Shown here: one piece after another, positions 25,701 through 37,700 of the stretch | Numbering within the stretch: the stretch's first letter is position 1 | How the letters are laid out: each line of letters opens with the position of its first letter | NCBI GenBank assembly: GCA_914767715.1 | Contig: OU612075.1 | Coordinates: 10,416,001 to 10,480,000, forward strand | Length of the DNA stretch: 64,000 nucleotides | Direction: 5' to 3' | Source: Membranipora membranacea | Lineage: Eukaryota > Bryozoa > Gymnolaemata > Cheilostomatida > Membraniporidae | Made by a program: the position numbers and the translations under genes | Notes under the pieces: model-generated | The model's input: the letters and a program-made list of their open reading frames with translations, nothing else | Told to the model about the DNA's origin: nothing | Database searches by the model: none

Positions 25701-28700
25701 CTCAGCAATAGTCTCAATACCATTTACACATTCCTTCATTCAGTGGTGGTAGCGCACCTGATTGAAAGGGATGACAACTGAAAATTCAACCCTCAAACTT
25801 CATTATTATCCTAGAATGTTACGTTATGTTTATTTGTACATTCAGGTATCATTTGTGGCAACAATGATAATAATTTCAATGCTGATAATATTTCAACCTT
25901 AGAAAGCTGGGTACTCTGGTTAAAATAGATTTGCTTTGGAGGTTTAATATATTGACCCAATATTTTTGTATCCTATAATTATGCCAACAATAGCTTAGTC
26001 TGCTGCACCATTCATTGAACATTCACCATGTTTTATGATTTTCTTTCTCGAACAGATGGCACGACAAACAAAGGTGATTCTCCCTGTAGGCTTTATGCTA
26101 ACTTGAGTACGCAATCTGTTTCCCCAGGGGCGACCCAATGGTACCCCCATAACAATTCAAAATTGGTACTCAAACTAGCTATCTGTAAGCAAAAAGCTTT
26201 CCCTTGTGCTGTAGTTTCTTCTTTGGACCCCGTGTACACTCATACGCTTCTTATATAGCTTTACACCTGGACAGGGGGTAGTGACTTCTACTGTATTGTG
26301 GTTTGGGGTTGTTTGGTCTTACCGTGTCACACTTTCCAATGTATTTGGGATAGCATATATGTTGGCTCTGATTAGATGTTGGCTGAAAGAGACAGCCTAT
26401 CAGCGCCAATTCATTGCCAATATATGATCAATTAATCAATTTATAAAACTTTCTCAAAACTTTGCCAAAATTTAACAGTAGAATTGAATTTGTTGGCCAT
26501 GCTTCGTTAACATTAATCTCAGACCTTGTTTTCATTCAGCAAATAGATATGGCAACGAATGCAACGCTAACAAATTTACTCTTGTAGATAGTGTTTTTGT
26601 AAAATATGCCATACCCAAACCAAATTACTTGTGCAATGTTTACTAATTCAAGTCTGCTATACTATAGCTGCCCCATAATCAGTGATGGCCCAAGCTTTCT
26701 CATTTGTGGGGCTTATAATTGAATTGAACATAAGCCTCTGAGCCATTAATCGTTCAGGGCATTAGTCAGGTAAGCTTTTAATATCCCTAGTAGTTTCATG
26801 GTTATCAGTATAGAGTTCAATAGGGGCTACTAGTGCTTGTGTCAGTGCATGATGCCTTTAGTAGATAGTATTTATATAGCTCTATATGTCTCGCATTGGT
26901 GCAGCGGCATAGGCCAAATACAGTTGGGCTCACGCAGTAGTGTGGTTGGTCAGATATCGCTAAGAAAGATTTATCGCTACATATACATGATAAAGGCATC
27001 GCTTTTCAGTGGCTTGCAATTGTTATGATGCTAGTTTTATTGCTTTGCCAGTTTATCAATGGCTTATATAGAGTCTGTTACAACATCTAAAAAGTTGCTA
27101 AACTCTTGTCATGTTGACTTGTTTGTGTGTTGAACAACCACTTCAAAGCTGAAGAAAAAGTTACATGAATGGCTCATACTTTGTGGACGGAGGTGGCACA
27201 GGTGATATTATATGGAAAGTCTCTGAAAAATTTTTTATTCGCTTTGAGAAAACTATACTTTCGGGATTCCCATTAGCAGACAAGTATTCTCAAGACTTGT
27301 AGATCATAATATCCTGCGATTGTCGTTAAGTAGTTCCCGGGGCATTTACCTGGTGGGATTCTCCTCATGATTCGTCATGTGCAAAGATCTTGCAAAGGTT
27401 GTAGGTTCTGGGCATGTGTATTTAAAAACTTTTATACAAAATATTTAACGCTGCTAACCCTTCCTGCCGACAGCAGTGCCAATTCACTCTACATCTATTA
27501 TCATTTAAAGTCGCACTTCACCTAAAGCTTCCCAATCAAATCACTTGAGACTAAGTTATCTGCACCTAAAAAAACTTACCTAAAAATCTCTTACCCGGTA
27601 CTGACCACCTTGTTATGAACTATCCTGTAAATCACAATCAAAAGACCAAATTTGTACTTACCCTGCTCTCCATCGTCCTTCTATTACTCCTCCTGACTAA
27701 TTTAATATTCCATTCTTTGCATCGAATAAAGCTGTTAATGTTTGTTTGTGTTGTTTGTGGTATTGGTAGGGCTGCTGATGGATATATAAGTGAAAGGTTT
27801 GTCATAATGTGTAACAGCTCCCATGCTACCCTCTTGCATGTTCTTTTTTGAGTTTCAACCTGATCAATATGTTGATTGTTTAGCGATGACATGGCACCAT
27901 TGCCTTAATCTTTGAGCAAAATAAGATCAATAATTTTAAAGACCCACATTTCAGCAAAAACACCCTGTTGCCAAAATATTTGCTGTGTAACCACTCATAT
28001 TATCACCGAAAGCATCCTTTCAAAATGGGCTATCGATATTTCATAACATCAGTTTAGTTTATCCTGCATTATTGGTTTGAATCTATCATTACAATATTTG
28101 ATTACTACTCTATCATGGGATATTATATTTGTTCCTATCCACAATCAATCCTGAGTTGGTAATTTGCCAGGTTTCCGTTTTGGAGTTTGTTTTTGCCTGT
28201 TGTAATACATGGTGTCAGAAGTGGGAATAATATTGAGTTGACATATTTTTCTAGTGGTGATACAAGCACAACAACAGTTGGCAGTAATCTAAATACTATA
28301 AAGTCTCTGAGAGTACTGAGGGTGCTTAGACCTCTGAAAACTATCAACAGAGTGCCGAAACTAAAGGTAATGTACTAAATATGGAAATTGCAGTTTGCTT
28401 GGCTTGTACAGTACAGTCAACTACACTTTATCCATACTTTGTATCCTGGAGAGCTTTGTATTTTTTCACTGTGACAACTTGCATAATATCAGCAGAACTA
28501 GTGCACAGACAAAAATGATATTGGTTTGTGTCTATTAACTACATATGAAGCTGGTTTGTTTCCCCTCTGTTATTTGAAGTGTTTGGATTCGTTCTTGTAA
28601 TGCTTGTATGACAAATATAGTACATCAGTAGCTCAATCATCGCTCAAACTATTCAAAATGATCCGTCATCAAACTAGTTTCACTCACTTATGTTTTGTAG

Positions 28701-31700
28701 GCTGTGTTTGACTGCGTTGTCAACTCTTTGAAGAATGTGATCAACATCCTCATCGTCTACTCGCTATTCCAGTTTATATTTGCTGTAATAGGAGTACAGC
28801 TCTTCAAAGGCAAATTCTTCTACTGTAATGACTCATCTAAGAAGTTTGAAGTTGACTGCAAGTAAGAAACTATAGTTAATTGTGAGCCTGTTTGACTGAA
28901 TTGTGATGAATTTATACACCCTAAAGAAGTCTCTATCAAACCATGCTACTTGCATGCTCCCCTTGTGATCTGTTAAATGCTAACGGTTTATTAAAATATC
29001 TTTGAAAACCAGTGCAATCCCTGTTTAAGAACCTGCTGTTCACTGAAACATATTCTGAGCTAAATTTAACACTACTGATTTCATTGGTCCTACCAAATCT
29101 CGCTTAAAGACCTCGATAGGACCACAGCTAGTACAGCACTACGCGCCATGAATACCTCGTACCTCATATATGAGAAGGGGGGACATCTGAATTTCTAAGT
29201 GTGAAAATATTGTGTAACTATTGCAGAACTAGGTGCAAGACTATATATTGCTTTGGTTCTTCTGGAGGCTTTGAACAAGTTTCAAAGCAAATAATTATGT
29301 TTAAGAAAGAGTTGTATGTGCTTATAAGAAATCAAGTTATTATTTTTTTACAAGGGGTTCATTCTTCTACTATGAGCCTGGAGATGACCCCCCAACCCCT
29401 GTAGTGCTGGAGAGAGAATGGACCACCCAAGATTTCACCTACGACAATGCGCTGCTGGGCTGGCTCACCTTGTTTACTGTCACCACTGGAGAAGGATGGC
29501 CTTTGTAAGTAACTGTACGGATTTTATACATCAGAATCAACCTGATTTTCTTGTACTTTTTTATGAGCGTCTTTGATCGATGGAGCAAGAATCTAATTAG
29601 CCTTAGTTTGATGTGGCCACCAAAATCTCTCGTATCATTAAGAGTAGCTTTTAGGTATCTCTCTTTCTTCACTTCATAGTATAATTCTCACCTCCCCATT
29701 ACATGTGAATGCAAAGACCTTGTCAGTAACTTGTTACTTGAAATAATAATCATTAAAGTAATATAATAATGATTCACACAAAATTTATATTACACAAAAT
29801 TTGATAATTATATTGGTTTTTTCAGTGTGCTGATAAACTCGATGGAGGCCACCAGTGTAGATGAGGGACCCCGACCAGGTGCCCGTCCTGAGATGGCTAT
29901 CTACTATGTCATCTTCTTCATCATATTTCCGTTCTTCTTCGTGAACATATTCGTGGCTTTGATCATTATAACATTCCAGGAGCAGGGTGACAGTGAGCTA
30001 GAAGATCAGAACCTGGACAAAAACCAGGTATTGTTTACAAACCCTGAATACAGTTTTTTCATTGCTGCCAAAAGCGTTGAATACCGGAGAACAACTCGGA
30101 GTTGTCCCTACACTAAAAAAGAGAGGACAAATTATAGTCATTACCCAAATGTTAATTTCAGCAGGTAGTCCCAAACTCCCTTATTTCTGGCTGAAGCTGG
30201 TGTTACAACATTTTTGTATTTAGAAATTGACATGGCATTTATAGGTCACTCAATTATATAGTTAGGCTACATAAATGTGTTCGGAAAGTGTATAATAACT
30301 CATAAGAAGAAATAAGAAGGTGTTTCTGAATATAGAGTAAGGTGGTTCCTAACAAACACCTGTGAAACAAAGCTGTATAATAACCTACCTTAGCATGTTA
30401 CACACTTACAAATGTTTGACAATGACTGACCGTTTTTGTTGTAGAAACAATGTATAGATTTTGTGGTCAATGCCAAGCCGATGGACAGATATATGCCTCG
30501 TAATCAACAAGGGATGCAGTATAGAATCTGGAAGCTGGTAAACTCCTGGCCATTCGATTTCCTCATCATGTCAATTATTGCACTCAACACTGTGGTCCTG
30601 ATGACAAAGGTACTGTTTGAAAGTTTTCCTGCTTCTATTTTAAATTTCAAGATCAACAGATTGAAGTTTAACAGATTTCTGCTTGACTCCTAGGTCCTTC
30701 ACATGAATTGATTGAATATGTCTTCTCTGAACAGCAGTGTAATAATGTCTTGCTTACATGAATGATCTACCTCATGAAGGTTTTTGCTGCTGTACAAATG
30801 GTCATTGAGCTAGCTCAAAAAGGATTGTTCTATTCTGATTGTGTAAAGTAGACAATTGCATCCTTGCCACTGTGTTGGCTCTGATCCCACGTCAATCATT
30901 AGCTGGGGAGCAGAGCCAATTGTGTCTGTAACCATGCTCATTTGAATTTTTGCCTTGCCGCTGATTTCTTGTTGTGTCCGTGTTCTTTTATGCTCAGTCT
31001 TTATTTAGTATTACAAAGAAGAATACTCCGAACTTGACATGTTCTTCATACGAAAAGTTCTCAACTATGTGAACATTGTCTTTACTTCCGTGTTCACCAT
31101 TGAATGTATACTCAAGATTATCGCATTCAATCCCAAGGTTTGTAGCCAAGAGAAGACAATTTGGCAAAAATATTATCAAATTGTCTACACTCAGTACCTG
31201 AATTTTCTGAGTGGTTTGTTTTGTGGGACGGTTGACTCCTCCCTAAAACAAATCAATCTGTAGAGGCAGGTACTGAAGCTATCATTAGGAAATCATTCAT
31301 GGAAGATGAGTGACTTTGGCATCGAGTGCACCAAATTCTCTGGATTTGTTTTGAATGATAAAGTCACATTTATAGATTCTAAAAAAATCCTGAATTTGAA
31401 ATTTTTTATTTTCATTATTATTTATTCAAAAACAGTTCGTCTTCCATAACTGATTTCAATAAAGTATCCTTATGTTGCTGCTAAATATATATCTGGTAGT
31501 AATTTTCGTGCTTGATTTTATTGCATAGTATTATAAAAGCGCTAAAGAGAAGACAGCTTTGGACGAGGCTTTTGACACGGTTGTGACATATGTGAACATA
31601 GCGTTCACAATTGCTTTCACTATCGAATGTGTGCTCAAAATGTATGCATTCAATCCGAAGGTTTGTTTTCTTGTCTGGTGACAGGTGGATCATGTCCTAT

Positions 31701-34700
31701 AAGCAGTGGCCTTGTATTGTCAGCATGTTTGGTGGCAGTAAAAATTACCTTGCAGCTTAGACCTCAGTTGCTTCTCGTTACCAAGTGGAATGCTAGTATG
31801 CATGTTCAATGTGGAAATACTAAATAGTTATACGAATACTAAAACTGAGAAAGTTTACTGTAGCTGAAATTTACCAAGTTCAAAGTTAACCTACAGCGTG
31901 TACCACCCTTAAAGAAACACAATATGACCGAAAAGAAGAGAGATATGGAAACTCTTCAGACGGTTTTGCCAAATTTTTTAATATGAAATTTGCTGTTCGA
32001 TAAAAGCGATATGTTTTGACGCTATTGGTGGCTTTGGTATTGCTTTGAGTGGATTGAGATGGGAATGGGCTTTGATTAGAGTCTCTTTTATGCTTATGAA
32101 TGGCTTGGTTTGGTACAGTCGTTCATGCTGGATAATTCTTATTTGAATGTATATTATCATCTCAGAATAAAAGCAGTCATCATAATTTGCATTTATATGT
32201 ATAGTTAATACTAACTCTGAATTTTCATGGAAGAAATGAGCAATCATAAACACATGATTCACGTGGAAATTTTTAACTAACTTGTAAACCTTCAGTCACA
32301 CAAAAGGGTGCATCGGCAACAACCTTATATACATCTATTATCGGCCTTCGGTGCGCTAAAACCAGGGAGGAGGCACCCTCCCTGCTAAAAAGCTCCTGCT
32401 AAAACCGAAAATATAACAACAAATATTACCATTATATTTCAAGCTGTCTGCCCTTTACCAGTTTAAATCATGTTCATCTTTTGAGCGGAACCAAAATAAC
32501 TTGACTTGTTCATTGCTCCGTATTTAGTTTTGCCAGTCCAACAATAATCAAAATGTTTACAATCTGATCCCTCCATTGCAGAATTACTTCAGAGACGCGT
32601 GGAATGCATTTGACTTCATCACTGTGATTGGAAGCATAGTGGATATATTTGTTACCAATTTATCGGTAAGTTCAATTTTTAACTTCTTAATTTCAAGGTG
32701 TTAAGTGTTGTTCTTTAGGCTTTGGTATACATAGTCAACCAGAGGTAATCAGGGGGTCTTTAAATTAGAAACAGCAGAAAAAGCGCTATCTGTTCGCTCA
32801 CTCAGTGAGTGAGTGAAACCTGCTAGGAGGTTGCTCATAGATTGCTCATTCTATGATGGAGCTATACACATTCTGAGTGAGAGATTTGGGAGCGATTTTG
32901 TCTAATTGAAGTCCAAGTGAGTGATAATTTTGAGCAATGTGATAGTGATATTTGCTTTGGTAGAGCATAGCATCGCTCATTCTAATTGCAAGAATCCCTG
33001 GTTTCCATTATATACATGTAGTCTAATTTACTGAAATGTTGACACACTGCCTGAATATCATCAAAATATCTAAATCTAAATTTATTCAATGTAATTAATA
33101 ACTTATGCAGGTGATCATCGCGCATTGTTATACAAGCGTGATACAAAGGATTTATCCTCTTTTTCTCAAAGAGGACACGACTCTTATTAATAACTTGCAA
33201 ACAAATATCAAATTGTGATTATTAGAGTGTGTATCAGAAATTGAATTTGGTGGCATTATATTTAGGACGGAGATGATGAAGATGGAAATGTAACTGTAAG
33301 TCAGTTTGTCTAAGTGTATGCGACGCAATGTTCCCAATTTCAGCATTCTGTTCCCAATTTTCTTTTCAGACTTTACAATATTATTGTTTTTCATAGATAC
33401 CCAAAAGAGATTCCTACAACCTACATTCCCTAATATAAATATATTATATAATATAAATATAAAGAAAATTTCAATATTATCATTTCTTTGACCTTTAATC
33501 CTTTACCCATGTCTATTTTCTCAATTATTAAGCCAGCATCTTTTAAGCGGTCTGCACATGGACTAGTAATAAGCCATTCAGGAGACGATTTGTTTCCTTG
33601 ATGGTCAAACTCCGCCCCTTTTCCTCGTTCAACAACAGATTAAATATGTTCAATATGGTCTGTATATCCATAGACTTATTACTAATATCTACTGTTTATA
33701 TAATTATTAAGTCTATGCATATCGCAAATCTACCATAACCCCACAGCTACAAGATCTAAAAGTGATGCTATCAATGTCATTTTTATTTTTTGGTTAGCAG
33801 CTTGTTTGCATCTTGTCCAAGGTTTTAGTTTCATAAGCGCTGGGTATTTCCTATTTAATCTCATATTACCCCAGAGGAGAGAAGAATTTGCAGGAGGAAA
33901 AGATTGCCATTTTGCATAGGCTTGAAATTGTGAATTTACTCAATTTCTATACATTGTATAACACCCTATCTCAACTATCTCAAATTTTCAATTACTCAAA
34001 TTAAGCTTTTCTAAACTGTAGGAAATATTAACCGTTCTAGGATAACTGTTGATATGGCTATAAATATTCATATTATTGTAGCAAGGAACGAATAAGAATT
34101 TCAACCTTGGATTTCTGAGGTTGTTCCGAGCTGCCAGACTGATCAAGTTGCTGAGACAGAGCTACACCATTAGAACTCTTCTCTGGACTTTTGTTCAGTC
34201 AATCAAGGTTGGTTACATCAGACTATTAGCAGTATTGTATGTTCCTATTAATACCATACCGAAATATCTGATTTGGGAATTTTCAGGTCTATGGAAATCA
34301 TTCAAAGTCATTTTGCGTTAGTGAACTGAACCTTAGATATATCCGCGGTCTTCCCAGCTTTGGATACTCAGAGATCAGTCACCTCGTATCAGTTTTTTGT
34401 ATCTGGTCAGGCTCATTCAAAGCACACCCATAAAAACTCAAACTAACGGATGAAATATCGTCCTGACATTTTGTAACCTTTGCAGTTTTACAAACAAGCT
34501 AGGCAGCAAACTTTTGGCCAAACCATCCCTAAGAGGGCAGCTAAGCCAAAGTGCATCAGCATATCAGATTTGATTCCATTTAATTTTGGGAAATTTTGAA
34601 CATAGATGCTAGATTAAAGTTTATTAATTATTCTATGTTAGGCTTGAGTTCTATGGGTCCCTGAGACCTGAACCCAGGTTTATTCAAATCACTTCGACCA

Positions 34701-37700
34701 GCCCCTTTCCAAAGACCAGGACTGAGCTAGAAAGGTATATTGGTTGAAATGGCATGTATACATTGCATATACAAATATAATGAAGTAGTGATGATAAAAG
34801 AAAATAAATTTCTGCATTGTATTAAACTCCATTGGAGCTGAGTCGATACAATCAATTTTCATGATCAATTGAACCATGAGCTAAAATTGGTGAAAATTAT
34901 CAACATAATGTTAAAATGAAAAACTAATTTTGGAATGTAAAAAATAATTCTGGTAAGATTGGTGACGCATAATCACATGAGAAAAATAAATGTACTCTGT
35001 ATACCTTGTATACTTCGGTAAAAAGTTGACTAGCGGAAAATATGAATACTTATATATATAGCTGTGTTTATAGAACTTTGGGCTTTCTTTAGATTAGATA
35101 AAGACAATCATCACATTATGCAGTCAGTTTGCTTTAAAGACTAGAGTCAGATTCAAAATATTATATATAGTGGTTAGCCAATGAGAAATAAGTTCCCAGT
35201 TCCATCATTATCTATATAGATAGGCCTTGGCACCAGAGCAAGGTTATCTCGACAAGTGCTTGGAGATTGAAGGAAACTGCGTCACAGGAATACCACTCTC
35301 CTGCAGATGGAAATTTCCACTGGCCGATAAGCTGACTAAAAAGGCCTTCTTTCAGTTGGCAGGGGCCTGCAATGAGAAGAAAACAAACGTAAAGCATTAT
35401 ATTCGGATGACAAAAATTATGTTAATCTTAAAAAACATACACATGACGATGAGGTTTAGTTAATTGTAATGTGCTCCCAGGCTCGCTCATCACTGTTATA
35501 GAATTTTAATCTGTTCATGTGATTACCAAGATTTAAAAATAATACATGTCCGAGATTAGCAGTATAATTGGAGTTCATTGCAAAATATCAATCAATGGTA
35601 TAAGAAAAATGGAAAATTATCTCACTTTTTATACCTGGACATGAAAGTCAACCATTCATTAAATTATTTTGGAAAATAAGAGTGCAAAACAAACCCACCT
35701 CATACAAATCTTCATCAACCCTTGAACCAACTGGATTTGGCTCCTAAAAAGAAGAATGTAATTGGATGATTATTTGGTTATTGACGTCCTATAAAAAACT
35801 GGAAGCCGGCTGGCTAGGGTCTCTGATTAGGTTGACCTATATTTTGGACACATGCGCATAAGTTTTGGAATGGATGATGTCAACCCAATGATGACATGCT
35901 ACTGTCATATAATAGTTAAAATGGTTATGATGTCGGATCTTATGGTGACCTACCTCGTAAGTTTCCTCTTCTTGCTGTTGCACCGAGTTGTGAGGACTTC
36001 GGTCCTCTGACCTATTTGTGAGTCCTCGTACTTCCTCATTATTCATATAGTCAGATTCCCCTTCATCTGCACCGTCATCTGCGCCGTCATCGTTCATGGA
36101 TGTCGTTCTGCTGATACTCATGTCCATATAAGGGCTCTGTGTCTCTGACTGTAATAAAGAAAGGGAAATATTTGACCTGCTGTGAATGTTTTCAGTTCCT
36201 ATGTGGGGCTGTATTTTGTCCCTGGTCCTTTGGTGAAGATTTATAGATTACTTTCTAGTGCCGGCGATACTAATTAAAAGTGTAGGATTTGAGTTCTTAG
36301 GTCTTTGACAGGCTTTGACATCAGTTTTTGAATGTTTGAGGAATATCTCTGATCTGAGGGTCAGGCAATACTGCTGCCAGACACATTGGTTTGTAATCAG
36401 ATTATTTTGATACACTGAAAGTACTTGCCGGTCCAGTTGTAATGCTGGGAAGGGGGGAGGGGTGGTCAGTTAATAATAGAATGCCACCACCAGCATTCAA
36501 GGCAGAGTTTGAAGTACTTAAACTTAGAACATAGCTATGAGCTGAAAAATTAACTTCAGCTCAAGAATTGATACTTACTTCTTGAGTTGGATCAGAGGCT
36601 GCTGCCGCTGCCGTGGCTCCTGTATAATTCTCATATATATCATCATCTGAACTCTCACCTGTATGATTTGACCCTGAGCCGACTGAGTGGTGTGTACCGG
36701 TGCTGCAAAGTAAATAACAGATCTCCATTACAGACAAATAAGATTAAATCACTTGTGAGAAAAGTAATATTCTGATCAGTCGTAAGCTCCAACTCATTTG
36801 ACCAGTCCAGTGTACTGGTATCGAGTTACGTTGGCATTTATGATTTGTGCCGAAGGGCAACAACATGATTTGAAAGCGCTTGCAAAACATACTGATATTA
36901 GCTTCGAGAAACGTTTTCATCAAAGCTTCGATATCTTACATAATTTTGACCACCTAAAAAGTCCCTATGTCTTTTATGCATCAATTCAGTAAATCTGAAA
37001 TCATAGCACTGGAACAGTAAATTAAAAAAAAGGTTGATCAAAATCAGATGTCTTATCATCCCAGAGCATGGGCGGCCAAATTTTAGTGCCTTAGTGGCGA
37101 AGCCGCAATATCTGTGCCAAGATGCTCTCTGTTTGCAGGCAGGTCGGAGCATATCTGGGGGTCAACCAAACCCCAGTAGTTGATGGACTGCAGTGGGATT
37201 CAAACCCACAACCTTCAATATTTGTATGCTAAAGGATCGGCGCTCTAACCAACTGAGCCACCTCCTACTCCTACTAATAGTTATGTCACCTTACCTTGAA
37301 TGTTTACTAAGCTCACTCCGCCTGACATTGAGTGAAGTACGTTTTGGAGATGGTGGTCGATACTACAAAAAAACCAGAGTAGAATTGAGTGGCATTGGAC
37401 AAAGCTTATCTAATTATCTGACCTGAGAAGACTTCAAGTTTAATCTGGCTGATATTGAGGATCATCAAACCGAAACTTTTTACACTGCTGTTGAAAAGCA
37501 GGGCTAAAATCCGTTGTTTTATCGGACCTGCCATTCAGTCATCATTTACAAAACCTAGGGTAATGAATTTTGTTGGGCCAACTTCTCTCTTGAGATAAGG
37601 CTTTGTACTGAACTATGTGATTAGACTGCGGTCGCTTATCGTACACTGATATGCGCATGCATACCAATACCCGACCATAGTTCGGGACTATAACAATGGT

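Noticed and set aside
27174-27202. Possible fourth IIIS3-S4 microexon reading [13 protein letters not shown]
   Set aside because: It is open in the right phase, but the only flanking AG and GT give 41 nt, which shifts the frame, and the acceptor has no pyrimidine tract.
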